The notes: a model not told the origin generated them from the sequence alone. 64,000 nucleotides of DNA from Shewanella psychromarinicola (GCF_003855155.1 NZ_CP034073.1:2480001-2544000), one strand, 5' to 3'; counted from the stretch's first letter, positions 18,832 through 26,905 are shown. Translations and numbers: made by a program.

Positions 18832-19024
18832 ATGAAAAACACGATAAGAGTCGGTGTCGATTTAGCCAAGAACGTTTTCCACATTCATGCTGTTAATGAA
18901 AGTGAAGATATTATCTGGCAAGGAAAATATAATCGTACTAACTGGATGAAGGCCATTGTTAAGCGTGTACCGACAACGGCAGTCATTGGCATGGAAGCTG
19001 TGGCTCTGCAAATTATTGGGCTCG
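18832..19024 (+). pseudogene. IS110-family transposase, N-terminal remnant
   Basis: ATG preceded by GTGAGG opens MKNTIRVGVDLAKNVFHIHA, the DEDD N-terminus of IS110 transposases. After about 63 residues (VIGMEAVALQIIG) the sequence switches to repeat A at 19025. Only the first sixth of a normal transposase remains. The join shows recombination between an IS110 copy and the repeat. Confidence 0.82.
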
Positions 19025-19174
19025 AGAGCTTCATCTATTTATCCTCTAAAGCTTGCGATATAAAGCTTTTCCCCATTGTCCCAACTACCCACAGTAAGTG
19101 AGCAAATGGTGGGTAGGCTAGTTTCTCCTGATTGGCTTTTTTGGCATACGCGGGGGTACGGCTGCGTTTACCAT
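19025..19174 (+). repeat. Dispersed repeat A, copy 2
   Basis: Nearly identical to 8252-8390, with ten extra bases near its end. It has the same stem CTACCCAC / GTGGGTAG (19085-19092, 19109-19116). It directly abuts the IS110 scrap. Confidence 0.75.
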
Positions 19175-19196
19175 CGAAAAAGGCCAATACTCTGAA

Positions 19197-19472
19197 CTAA
19201 TAAAGTGATTCTTCATAACTCAGGCTACACGTTGGGCGTGCAAGCGCGATTAGCCCCTGTTTGCGTCCTAGGCTGACAATCACGAAGAACGTGAGCTTTA
19301 GCGTAAGCCCAGGGGCGAGTACCACAAATATCATCATGCAATATCGGGTAATTGCATAGCCTAAGCCATGTGGCTGTTCGAGTAAGGCAATGCCAATACC
19401 AATACACCAACCAAGGCCTGCCAGAATGGCTATTGGAAAGGTAATAGGTGCGAGTCGCATCATAAATTGCAT
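19197..19472 (-). CDS. Small membrane protein, unknown
   Basis: 91 residues with a strong ribosome site AGGAAGGA before ATG 19472. Two hydrophobic segments are clear (about residues 8-30 and 40-68), so it should sit in the inner membrane. I do not recognise the family. The C-terminal end (ALARPTCSLSYEESLY) does not look membrane-linked and may be altered by the nearby repeat. It may be cargo of the island or a truncated larger protein. Confidence 0.45.
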   Translation of the reverse strand: MQFMMRLAPITFPIAILAGLGWCIGIGIALLEQPHGLGYAITRYCMMIFVVLAPGLTLKLTFFVIVSLGRKQGLIALARPTCSLSYEESLY

Positions 19473-19563
19473 GTTATATCCTTCCTAATTGGATCCGCAG
19501 CAGTGTTGGCTACGTTCGTTGGTAATCCCCCCTAAAAAAACCTATTCCACTAAGTGGACGTCT

Positions 19564-20892
19564 CTATACTTCAATATAAGGTATTTCAACTGCTTGAGCT
19601 TTTAAATACTCGGTTCTTGTAAGTATGTTGTCACTCAGTTGCTGAAAATACTTTATATCATTAGCAGAAAAATGAGATTGAGTTTTCAGACTTTCAATCA
19701 ACGATTCAGTAGATAGTTGTTTTATCACTTTATTTGCCAATTCAGTCAATAACCTAGATAACAGTTTCTTATCGATACCACATGTTTCTGCGAAATCAGC
19801 CAGTTGATACGCGTGAATATCATTGGGGTCAAACTCATCTCCCATAGCCATCGCCAACATGTGTTTAAATTGAGGGAACAAAGCGATATTGACGAGATCA
19901 TAAGCTGGAGTGAATCGTGCGTTATTTCTATCAAAGAATAGTGAAACGTTCTTGCCGTGACTGTCGTAGTTGCTGATCATTAAATTAAACAGTTGCCAGT
20001 TTATAAGCCATTGCTTACTTTCAATTGGCGAAGACATATGTTCAGTGAATTCAAATAGCTTTACTAAGCTAGCTCCATCTCGAATATGTTGAATATCTCT
20101 TCCGTCACCCAAGTTTCGCTCATATTTGTAGTCTCTTGGTAAATTCAATGCTTGGCAGCCATCGATAACATGACGTCTCATTACTTTGTTGGAGTTGGCA
20201 ACATATTTGCGGTCAAATCGTTTTACGATGAGCGATGGGTGCGGTCCAAAATGTCTATACTCAACATCAGCAGTTGGCAATCCAACTGCACTAGAGAGCT
20301 TCATACAAAAGAATTCGTTCAAGACGAGATTAGGACAGTTTCTCTTTTCAAATTTTAAAATATGGGTAGAACAGAGTGAGCCATCACCAAAGCCAATAGT
20401 GCCTTTCTCATCAATAAAAACATTTAATTTATCTTGAACTCCGGCCACGCTGAGACGTGGCTTATCGTCCCATATGAGTAGGCCAAATTCTTCTTTATTG
20501 TCGAGTCTTGTAATTAACTCTTCTTCTTCAAGTATTCTAAAAGACGGCTGGTTGTGTTCTTCTTCTAATGACGGTAAAAATGTCACAGCGCCTGCTAAGT
20601 CATTTCCAATGGCACGGACTTGTGAATAAACATTTTTCTCTGAAATACCCAGATTTTCAGCCAATAGCTTTCTTGCTTCACCTTCAGGCAAGGCATTATC
20701 TAGAAAGTTGTAAGCGACTTCTGGTGAGTGTTGATTATCCAGTGATAAATGGGGTGAGATAGCAAAACCTTCGTTTTGCCACTGCGGTGAATAACTAAGT
20801 TTTAATAAGTTGGTAGTGTTATCTAAAGATAAATTTCCAATCACTTGATCAGCGTATTTGATGCCTAGCCTGTATGTGTAAGCTTTTGTCAT
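19564..20892 (-). CDS. hipA: HipA-family kinase toxin (module 2)
   Basis: 442 residues. Gly-rich loop LSVAGVQDKLNVF (about residue 148), catalytic loop MISNYDSHGKNVSLFF (about 310) and Asp in FTPAYDLVNIA are all present, so an active kinase is expected. The N-terminal domain (LDNALPEGEARKLLAENLG) is the usual HipA N1 fold. It starts 2 bp after the hipB stop. Sequence is well separated from modules 1, 3, 4 and 5, so it is not a recent local duplicate. The substrate is unknown. Confidence 0.9.
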   Translation of the reverse strand: MTKAYTYRLGIKYADQVIGNLSLDNTTNLLKLSYSPQWQNEGFAISPHLSLDNQHSPEVAYNFLDNALPEGEARKLLAENLGISEKNVYSQVRAIGNDLAGAVTFLPSLEEEHNQPSFRILEEEELITRLDNKEEFGLLIWDDKPRLSVAGVQDKLNVFIDEKGTIGFGDGSLCSTHILKFEKRNCPNLVLNEFFCMKLSSAVGLPTADVEYRHFGPHPSLIVKRFDRKYVANSNKVMRRHVIDGCQALNLPRDYKYERNLGDGRDIQHIRDGASLVKLFEFTEHMSSPIESKQWLINWQLFNLMISNYDSHGKNVSLFFDRNNARFTPAYDLVNIALFPQFKHMLAMAMGDEFDPNDIHAYQLADFAETCGIDKKLLSRLLTELANKVIKQLSTESLIESLKTQSHFSANDIKYFQQLSDNILTRTEYLKAQAVEIPYIEV

Positions 20893-20894
20893 AT

Positions 20895-21185
20895 CTAAAC
20901 CCAGTCATCGTGAGGTGATGATATCTTTTCTAAAGGGGTTAATTCTTTAGAGGTTAGCTTAATACCTAATCCGTTTAAAATAGAAAATACCGCTGATAAA
21001 GTGCAGTTTGAATTTCCGTTTTCAATACGTGATAAAGTATTAATACCAATTCCGCATAGCGCGGCACAGTCTGCTAATTTTAGGCCGAGTTCCGTTCTTT
21101 TTGCTTTGATGAGTTGGCCCAGAACTTCTGCATTATCTATGAATGCAGAGCTAGGCATTTTCGAAGCTGTTACTTTCTTAGCCAT
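20895..21185 (-). CDS. hipB: HipB-like HTH antitoxin (module 2)
   Basis: 96 residues from ATG 21185 with AAGG nine bases upstream; a TTG just before is less likely. A Cro/C1 HTH spans residues 22-75 (KRTELGLKLADCAALCGIGI, then NTLSRIENGN). It is expected to repress the operon through the three palindromes directly upstream and to neutralise HipA 2. The C-terminus has acidic PHDDWV, ending near a Trp, a feature seen in some HipB degradation tails. Confidence 0.87.
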   Translation of the reverse strand: MAKKVTASKMPSSAFIDNAEVLGQLIKAKRTELGLKLADCAALCGIGINTLSRIENGNSNCTLSAVFSILNGLGIKLTSKELTPLEKISSPHDDWV

Positions 21186-21206
21186 CAATCGAACCTTACT
21201 AAAAAT

Positions 21207-21330
21207 TAATCACCGATTTCAGTGATTATAGAACGATTCCAGTAACTTTTAAATATATTCACCGATAAAGGTGATTATATTACTCTCGTGAAATGTATCA
21301 TCAATAAATAACCGATAGTGGTGATTATTT
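21207..21330. promoter_or_regulatory. Three operator-like palindromes upstream of hipBA module 2
   Basis: Copies at 21208-21229, 21258-21279 and 21308-21330 share the core TCACCGATxxxxGTGATTA, the third slightly degenerate. Centres are about 50 bp apart. Number, identity and position just before hipB strongly suggest HipB binding sites with looping or cooperative repression. Confidence 0.75.
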
Positions 21331-21368
21331 GACTAGTTAACAAACAATCATCACAGCGGCAATCTATT

Positions 21369-21578
21369 TCAATGTTGATTTTTGTTGAGTTGCTTTAATA
21401 TGTCTCTCATCTCAATTATACGCTGGGGCGAGTACGCTCCTGTTCTCATCACTGCAAATTCAGCGAGTGTTAATTCGAAAAGATTTGGATTATGCTCAAT
21501 AATGTAACAACTACCGCTATGTGTTATTACCTCCAATTTTTCTCCTTTAATTTGTTTAGTCACTATTTTGGATGTCAC
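21369..21578 (-). CDS. Small hypothetical protein
   Basis: 69 residues from a GTG start. A compact sequence with predicted beta then alpha character (YIIEHNPNLFELTLAEFAVM) and a helical end. No recognised family. It lies upstream of module 2 on the same strand but beyond its operators, so it is probably a separate unit. Confidence that it is expressed is low. Confidence 0.35.
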   Translation of the reverse strand: MTSKIVTKQIKGEKLEVITHSGSCYIIEHNPNLFELTLAEFAVMRTGAYSPQRIIEMRDILKQLNKNQH

Positions 21579-21667
21579 TATTTGTTGGGACTCGCCAAAT
21601 GACTTGTATTTCGATTTTTAAAATTGAAGGGAACTGACGTTTAATAAAGGTTCTAGAAGGTTTGGAG

Positions 21668-21706
21668 TTACCGTCATGACCCTGTTTGATAGTTACATGA
21701 CGGTAA
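21668..21706. repeat. Perfect 11-bp inverted repeat
   Basis: TTACCGTCATG (21668-21678) pairs exactly with CATGACGGTAA (21696-21706). No T-run follows, so it is not a typical terminator. It could be a protein-binding or recombination site. Confidence 0.65.
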
Positions 21707-21983
21707 GTGAATGCTTGTAACCCTTTGTAAAGGTTAGTAATTTCCGCTCTATACTCTGGCTCTGAATGTGGTGCAGCTTTTGATTTTAGCTTTAATTCAA
21801 TGTGTTATTGGTGTTTTATTTTGTGATAAATGCATTTAGTCACCACTTTAGTACCACTTTGATTGGTCTGTAAGCTGATATTCTTATGGGCAAACTCCCC
21901 CTTAGTATTTCTTTTTTATTCATTCATATTTTTTGAGTCAGTCTCTTTTATGGCAACACGCGTTAGTATGTAATCACATATTT

Positions 21984-22058
21984 AACGGCTGTAGCGTGTA
22001 AATATTACTTTAACGGTTATAGCGTGTAAAACTTGATCTACCTGCTATAGCGTGTAAA
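21984..22058 (+). promoter_or_regulatory. Three 19-bp direct repeats upstream of hipBA module 3
   Basis: Copies at 21984-22002, 22012-22030 and 22040-22058 share TATAGCGTGTAAA (first copy TGTAGCGTGTAAA) and repeat every 28 bp exactly. They lie 36-110 bp before hipB. They are probable autoregulatory binding sites. Unlike module 2 they are direct, not palindromic. Confidence 0.7.
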
Positions 22059-22093
22059 GTGTTATTGGAACTGTTTATATAGGTAAAGTGATT

Positions 22094-22375
22094 ATGAAGG
22101 TGACGAACTCAAAGCAGCTTAGCGCGTATCTTAAAGATGCACGGCTGAATATGAAGCTATCGCAAAGTAAAGCGGCTAGTAAGGTCGGCATTCGTCAGGA
22201 TACGGTTTCTAGTTTTGAGCAGAACCCTGACTCTACTAAAATAGAAACACTGTTTAAGATATTATCGGCATTAAACCTTGAGCTAGATATTAAAGTTAGA
22301 AATCCAGAGTTAGGGTGTGAGCTTGTAGATGATAACGCTATACCGACTGAGCAAGAATGGAAGGAGGAGTGGTAA
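22094..22375 (+). CDS. hipB: HipB antitoxin, E. coli type (module 3)
   Basis: 93 residues from ATG 22094; a GTG at 22088 is also possible. The HTH covers about 10-65 (LSQSKAASKVGIRQDTVSSF), aligning with E. coli HipB through SSFEQNPDSTKIETLFKILSAL. It ends in EWKEEW; E. coli HipB also ends in Trp, which acts in its Lon-dependent turnover and operon control. The stop TAA overlaps the hipA ATG as TAATG. Confidence 0.88.
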   Translation: MKVTNSKQLSAYLKDARLNMKLSQSKAASKVGIRQDTVSSFEQNPDSTKIETLFKILSALNLELDIKVRNPELGCELVDDNAIPTEQEWKEEW

Positions 22376-23685
22376 TGGCTATCCTTGATGTTTATATGAA
22401 TGGTTACCTAGTCGGAGAGTTAACTAAATCGACCACAGGCTCCCATCTGTTTAAGTATGAACAGCAATGGTTAGATACCTCCAGTAGTCGTCCCATCTCT
22501 TTGTCTATGCCACTGCGTAAGCAAGCGTATAAAGGTGATGAGGTTTACAATTTCTTCGATAATCTACTCCCAGATAATATAGAGGTGAGAAACAGAATTG
22601 TTGCTCGCCACAATGCTAAATCGACCCAAGCGTTCGATTTATTGGCTAAAGTCGGCCAAGACAGTGTCGGTGCATTGCAACTTGTACCACATGATCAACA
22701 GCCGTTTGATATCAAAAAGATTGAGTCTAAACCCTTATCAGATAAAGAATTGGAAAGAGTGTTAAAGGGTTATCAGTCGGATATTCCATTAGGCATGTTA
22801 ACCGATGAAGATGACTTTCGAATATCGATAGCAGGTGCCCAAGAAAAAACCGCCTTACTTAATCTAGATGGACAGTGGCGGCTTCCTATTAAGGCGACCC
22901 CGACAACGCACATCATTAAGCTGCCCATAGGTTCGATACCGAGTCATTCACATACTCTTGATATGTCTGACAGCGTTGAAAACGAATACTTATGTATGAT
23001 GATTGTGAGGGAGTTTGGTTTAGATGTACCACAATGCTCTATCATTAAGGTGGGTGATGTTAAGGCGCTTGCTGTGGAACGCTTTGACCGTAGGCTCTCA
23101 TCTGATGGTAAATGGATTATGCGTTTGCCCCAAGAGGACTTTTGCCAAGCATTAAACATTCCGCTAGCGAGAAAATATGAAAGCCACGGCGGCCCCGATA
23201 TTGAGCAGATTATGTTGTCTTTATTAGGCTCCACCAATTCAGAGCAAGATCGAGTTAACTTCATGAAGTCTCAGGTGCTGTTTTGGCTATTAGCGGCAAC
23301 CGATGGTCACGCTAAAAATTTCTCACTTTTTATTGAGGCGGGTGGCGGATATCGACTAACCTCTTTTTACGATATTTTATCTTTGTATCCTGTGCTCGGC
23401 GGTAAAGGGGTAAATATTTGCGATGCAAAGCTGGCTATGGGGCTCAAAGCGACAAGAGGTAAGAAGTACCAAATAGGACAGATCTTCCCAAGGCACTTTA
23501 TTCAAACCGCAAAAGCCGTAGGTTTTGATCCTGCAACTATGGCGGACATCATGAATGAGATAGCCAATTCAGTTGACTCAGTCATCACTAAAGTTAACTC
23601 TCAGTTACCTCAAGATTTTCCAGTGCATATAAGAGATACGATTATTGATGGCTTAAAGGATAGATCTAGACGACTACTTAACTAG
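22375..23685 (+). CDS. hipA: HipA kinase toxin, E. coli type (module 3)
   Basis: 436 residues from ATG 22375 with ideal ribosome site AAGGAGGAG. It matches E. coli HipA in length and through long motifs: SIAGAQEKTALL with the auto-phosphorylated Ser (150 in E. coli), THIIKLPIG, AVERFDRR, RLPQEDFCQ, ATDGHAKNFS with catalytic Asp, and FYDILSLYPVLGG. E. coli HipA phosphorylates glutamyl-tRNA synthetase and triggers persistence; the same is expected here. A 253-bp stretch coding for its catalytic core also exists at 38650-38902. Confidence 0.95.
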   Translation: MAILDVYMNGYLVGELTKSTTGSHLFKYEQQWLDTSSSRPISLSMPLRKQAYKGDEVYNFFDNLLPDNIEVRNRIVARHNAKSTQAFDLLAKVGQDSVGALQLVPHDQQPFDIKKIESKPLSDKELERVLKGYQSDIPLGMLTDEDDFRISIAGAQEKTALLNLDGQWRLPIKATPTTHIIKLPIGSIPSHSHTLDMSDSVENEYLCMMIVREFGLDVPQCSIIKVGDVKALAVERFDRRLSSDGKWIMRLPQEDFCQALNIPLARKYESHGGPDIEQIMLSLLGSTNSEQDRVNFMKSQVLFWLLAATDGHAKNFSLFIEAGGGYRLTSFYDILSLYPVLGGKGVNICDAKLAMGLKATRGKKYQIGQIFPRHFIQTAKAVGFDPATMADIMNEIANSVDSVITKVNSQLPQDFPVHIRDTIIDGLKDRSRRLLN

Positions 23686-24309
23686 CAATTGGCTTCTTGT
23701 TGGTCTCGCTTAAATAACACTCATACATACTCATACATAATAGGTGCTTCATTTGCCTGCCTAATAAACCCCACCAGAGTGCTTATCAGAGCACAAAACA
23801 GCTCCCATCTGACTTACGCTTAAGCCATCCACGTGAGATGCCTCATCCTACAGCCTCAGATAATGGCGTCTCAATGGCTGATGTTTTGGCGGTTTTTAGT
23901 CTCACCGGTGTATGAGTGATGGTAAAAAGTTGATTTAAATCAGTGAATTAGTTTTTGGTTGGTCTCTCGGTAAAATAGGCCCAACCTATTCGCGCAAAGT
24001 AGTTTTAAATCAATCGTTTAGTTGTTTTTGTTGAATGTGGTTGGCGGTTTAATCGCCTATCCACTCAAAGAAAGTAAGCCACAATGTAATATCTCTGATG
24101 TCGATTTCAATGCGATTTCTGTTATGGCTTAAATCGATCTGAGGTGACTTAACGTCTGAATATTGGTTTCGTGTAAATCAGCGAGTTTACTTTGATAAGT
24201 ATTTTAATACGATAGGCATTAAAAATCACCCTTTAGTAAACTTACGCAACAAACTTATAATGGTTATTTGCAACCCAATGTTGAGTAAACTAAGCCGATC
24301 GAATGTCTG
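23686..24309. other. Intergenic region containing repeat B
   Basis: No gene is recognised. Repeat B takes up 23784-23990. A short inverted repeat lies near 24045-24060 (GGCGGTTTAATCGCC). Further weak matches to 29900-29990 suggest the homology extends past the conserved part. Confidence 0.5.
23784..23990 (+). repeat. Dispersed repeat B, copy 1
   Basis: About 200 bp similar to 29473-29677. Shared landmarks are CCCATCTGACTTACGCT, GCCATCCACGTGA, TCTCAATGGCTGATGTTT, GTGTATGAGT and CGGTAAAATAGGC. Indels and substitutions show old divergence. It lies downstream of HipBA module 3; the other copy lies upstream of module 4. Confidence 0.75.
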
Positions 24310-24537
24310 TCTGCGTTAAAGGTTAGTCGGAGTAAAAAATTCAGTGAGTTTACTTTGGATGAATTATCGCATTTAGCGGCCAAAGCCATGTTGCCAGAAA
24401 AGCTGGTGCTGGATCCTGCCAAGCAAACAGTGGAAGGTTTCTAAGAAGTATGGACGAAAGAAAAAGTGCATTTGCCGCTGACCAAATCTATGATTGAAGT
24501 CATTGAAAAACCCTTGCGAGATCTGCCATTAGGCTAA
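24310..24537 (+). pseudogene. hipA fragment related to module 1
   Basis: 76 codons match the C-terminus of HipA 1 (LKVSRSKKFSEFTLDELSHL onward), to a stop at the same place. An internal TAA at GGTTTC-TAA breaks it. Nothing of the kinase core remains. It shows that a second module-1-like HipA once lay here. Confidence 0.88.
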
Positions 24538-24542
24538 TAGAG

Positions 24543-24680
24543 GAAGATCCAACACAAGCCATTCAATGTCATGTAACACCCAACCTATGGCACAGTTACT
24601 TGTCGATCAATCCACAAGTTAACCGTTATTTTGTATTGGACTCATTTTCTGAACAAATCATGCATCTTCATGAGCTGTAA
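24543..24680 (+). pseudogene. Unidentified coding fragment
   Basis: An open stretch directly after the hipA fragment reads EDPTQAIQCHVTPNLWHSYL and ends at TAA. It has codon usage and composition like a real protein but no start. I do not recognise it. It may be the front of a lost gene. Confidence 0.3.
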
Positions 24681-24770
24681 GAGGTTGAGCGGTCATCTCA
24701 TTCTTACCTAAACCCATTAAAAGGATCACAGTTAGGCGTAACTTGACAGAGAATGCTGTCCCCCTCACAT

Positions 24771-25097
24771 CTAGCTCAAAAATTGCTCTTCATAGGAGCA
24801 AACAATTCTAACCAACTCATCTAGCTCATTTCCCAGTTCGGTATTAGGTTCTGCATTCCATATTTGCTCAATTCGCTTCAAGGCTAGCTGATGCTTGGCA
24901 GAATTCGATATCTGGCATGTCGTCAAAATTTCTCTGATACCAATACACATATCTGAGCTTTCTTTGAGACAAATCGCTTTATCCTCATCTACAACGTCAA
25001 AAATATTATCGAATAGTAGCCCCTCGCAAGTACTTAAGTCTTGAGCGTTTGCTATCTTAATGTTTAAAGCGTTCATCGATATCGGCTTTTTACTCAT
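24771..25097 (-). CDS. Hypothetical protein with HigA-like C-terminal helix
   Basis: 108 residues from ATG 25097 (MSKKPISMNAL). The C-terminus, IWNAEPNTELGNELDELVRI plus VCSYEEQ, resembles the HigA-type antitoxin segment GTPEGDELDxLVxLVExYE. No clear HTH is visible, so this is not a full HigA. No toxin gene is next to it. It could be an orphan antitoxin relic or unrelated. Confidence 0.45.
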   Translation of the reverse strand: MSKKPISMNALNIKIANAQDLSTCEGLLFDNIFDVVDEDKAICLKESSDMCIGIREILTTCQISNSAKHQLALKRIEQIWNAEPNTELGNELDELVRIVCSYEEQFLS

Positions 25098-25168
25098 GTT
25101 AGATATACCCAATATAAAATGTATTTATTACCAGTATAGTGACTTTGTGGCTGACCTCATTGTGCTAC

Positions 25169-25363
25169 TTAACTAAAAGTGGCTAAGCCGGCTTGTAATG
25201 AATGAACCTTGTTATTAAACTCACAATAACCGTCATGTCTCATTAATTCAGTGCCATTCAGCACTTTTGCGGTGTTAACAATAATTGTCAATGTCGTCGA
25301 TAGAGTCTCCAACAATAAGTGAGTGTCAGTTTGTTTTGGTTGGTGGTGGTCCAACCTAAGCAT
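25169..25363 (-). CDS. Small protein translationally coupled to a DUF2384 gene
   Basis: 64 residues from ATG 25363, overlapping the end of the DUF2384 gene by 8 bp. Sequence (LRLDHHQPKQTDTHLLLETL) shows an N-terminal His/Gln part and two helices. It is not a RES-domain or other known partner of DUF2384 antitoxins. Position suggests a co-translated partner, perhaps the remnant or replacement of a toxin. No family recognised. Confidence 0.4.
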   Translation of the reverse strand: MLRLDHHQPKQTDTHLLLETLSTTLTIIVNTAKVLNGTELMRHDGYCEFNNKVHSLQAGLATFS

Positions 25364-25610
25364 ACCCACCCATTTGAATTGACTTTATATAATCGATCAA
25401 CAATTTACCATCGCCACTAACACAAACCCCTAAAGCTGTGATATTACCGAATGCGGGTATAGGCTCTTGAGTAAACCAAGAGATGACCTTATTGGCATCA
25501 CCTGAAAAACTCAGTAATACAGGGATCAGGTAATCTTGGTCATCAATTGTAAAATAACACTCAAGAAGTGCTTTGAGTTGTTGATATGAAGCTTCTTGGG
25601 TCGTTGTCAT
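25356..25610 (-). CDS. DUF2384 (MbcA/ParS/Xre-type) antitoxin-like protein
   Basis: 84 residues from ATG 25610 with AAGGA upstream. The C-terminal half, VISWFTQEPIPAFGN then ITALGVCVSGDGKLLIDYIK, fits the toxin-binding DUF2384 domain (WL-xxPNPALGG-xP and a final helix). The N-terminal DNA-binding part of full Xre antitoxins is short or absent. These antitoxins normally pair with a RES-domain NAD-degrading toxin, which is not present. Confidence 0.65.
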   Translation of the reverse strand: MTTTQEASYQQLKALLECYFTIDDQDYLIPVLLSFSGDANKVISWFTQEPIPAFGNITALGVCVSGDGKLLIDYIKSIQMGGYA

Positions 25611-25889
25611 CAGTAGTTCCTTAACATGTTCATAATATGATGTTCGAAAGCGATGATACTGTCATGGTAAATACGAGTGCTACCATCATTGTTCTTTATC
25701 AATAACGGATAAGTCGATTTTGATTGGCCGTACCATATTTAGCTTTGACTTGCCTTAGCCATCCAGCATTAGCATAAAAATGTGCATATTTTATTAGTAT
25801 TGTTTTGATTTAGAATGAACCCAGTCGCTCACTCTTCCTAATAAGCATTATTTTTAGCACTCAACATCAAACTCATTATCTTCCTACTT

Positions 25890-26147
25890 CTAAGCAGGCA
25901 TTATACCTTTTATAAACTCAGCAAACGGCGCAACATTACTATCTATCGAGGCACTCTCCAGCGGATCAAGGTACTTGGTACGCTGAGTTACAGGAATAAT
26001 TGTCCAATGATAACCTCCGAGCAAGAACATAAAGTTCATCAAAAACCTGCTAGTTCTTCCATTTCCATCTGGGAACGGGTGTATGTACCCCAAGAAGAAA
26101 TGCCCCAGTACAAAATAAAAGGTGGGGACAAAGCCAAAAGATGGCGG
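25890..26147 (-). pseudogene. Fic-domain protein, C-terminal remnant
   Basis: The frame is open from 26147 and contains the Fic catalytic motif GYIHPFPDGNGRTSRFLMN (HPFxxGNGRxxR complete). Fic enzymes transfer AMP or similar groups to proteins. The usual ~200-residue N-terminal part is missing; an in-frame stop lies at 26148-26150 and the hexanucleotide tract is just beyond. No start with a ribosome site is seen. It is likely a broken gene. Confidence 0.75.
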
Positions 26148-26194
26148 TTAGCCCCTTTAAACGAAAAAACCCACAACAGAAGTCGTAGGCTTAA

Positions 26195-26235
26195 TCTTTA
26201 TCTTTATCTTTATCTTTATCTTTATCTTTATCTTA
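26195..26235. repeat. Hexanucleotide tract (TCTTTA)n
   Basis: Six complete TCTTTA units and part of a seventh in a row. Tracts like this can change in length during replication. It lies just upstream (minus-strand sense) of the Fic remnant and before a short plus-strand ORF. Confidence 0.85.
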
Positions 26236-26337
26236 TGACTTTGGTGGGCTGCCGAAGCAGGAATATCCAAAGTGCTCAGAGTCATATTAGTACAAAACTG
26301 ACGGTATCGACAATATTAATCGATCTTAGGACTTTCA

Positions 26338-26547
26338 ATGCCACATGAAGCAATAGAGCAAACGTTATCGATAAGTCGCTTTGCAACATATAGAAACGCT
26401 GTTTGTACTTCTCCAGGGAGAAAATATCAACCAAAACAGAAGATTAAAGTAGAAGTGGCAAACATTCCAGCCTATATGAAAGAACCACAACCGCTTCAAA
26501 TAAACTATGATTTTTTGCCTGATGCAAACAGTGCAATGCATAAATGA
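26338..26547 (+). CDS. Possible truncated Abi-like protein start
   Basis: 69 residues beginning MPHEAIEQTLSISRFATYRN. The pattern of an early helix followed by LS-xxRFxxY resembles the N-terminus of Abi-like (abortive infection) proteins. The resemblance is short and the rest does not match. The frame ends before any further domain, so it would be truncated. Confidence 0.3.
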   Translation: MPHEAIEQTLSISRFATYRNAVCTSPGRKYQPKQKIKVEVANIPAYMKEPQPLQINYDFLPDANSAMHK

Positions 26548-26590
26548 CTAAAACGTTAGTTGCCTTATCAATATCACATGTCCAATTAGC

Positions 26591-26637
26591 TGTACAACTT
26601 AAACGTATAAGGCTATACTTGTGCAATTAAATGTACA
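26591..26637 (+). promoter_or_regulatory. yefM-yoeB promoter with two TGTACA operators
   Basis: TGTACA at 26591-26596 and at 26632-26637. YefM-YoeB complexes are known to bind sites with a TGTACA core. The first copy can serve as a -35 element, 17 bp before TATACT (26614-26619). Repression by occlusion is therefore likely. Confidence 0.7.
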
Positions 26638-26650
26638 TGTGGAGGTTCAT

Positions 26651-26905
26651 ATGAAGATCGTATCTTTTACTGAAGCTAGAAACAGTCTCAAAGCCGTTTT
26701 AGACGGTGTCGTTAATGATGCTGACACAACCGTAATAACTCGCCGTGACTCGGAAGATGCAGTGGTTATGTCTCTAGACTATTACAATAGTCTTATGGAG
26801 ACAGTTCATTTACTTCGCTCGCCTGAAAATGCCGAGCATTTAAATCGTTCCATAGCGCAGTATCGTGCTGGTAAAACAACAGCACGAGAGTTAATTGATG
26901 AGTAG
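26651..26905 (+). CDS. yefM: YefM antitoxin (Phd/YefM family)
   Basis: 84 residues from ATG 26651, chosen because GGAGG stands six bases before it. MKIVSFTEARNSLKAVLDGV and TRRDSEDAVVMSLDYYNSL are the Phd/YefM fold. The C-terminus (AGKTTARELIDE) is the disordered segment that wraps the toxin. It overlaps yoeB by 8 bp, as in E. coli. It also binds the TGTACA sites upstream. Confidence 0.95.
   Translation: MKIVSFTEARNSLKAVLDGVVNDADTTVITRRDSEDAVVMSLDYYNSLMETVHLLRSPENAEHLNRSIAQYRAGKTTARELIDE

Larger units (their letters stand above)
21579..22087. other. Intergenic region between hipBA modules 2 and 3
   Basis: No gene. It holds a perfect 11-bp inverted repeat (21668-21706: TTACCGTCATG / CATGACGGTAA, 17-base loop), a smaller one (TAACC / GGTTA, about 21719-21737) and the direct repeats of module 3. 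Confidence 0.6.

Noticed and set aside
18636..18884. Minus-strand frame rich in Tyr-His-Pro-Gln
   Set aside because: The composition comes from the 9-bp tandem repeats; no ribosome site and it overlaps the IS110 scrap.
6415..19174. Integron attC-like sites flanking toxin modules
   Set aside because: The repeats carry a stem but no paired core sites with GTT/AAC triplets in attC arrangement could be found, and no integron integrase is visible.
26007..26348. Plus-strand frame through the hexanucleotide tract
   Set aside because: It owes its length to the repeat and runs antisense to the conserved Fic motif; no ribosome site.
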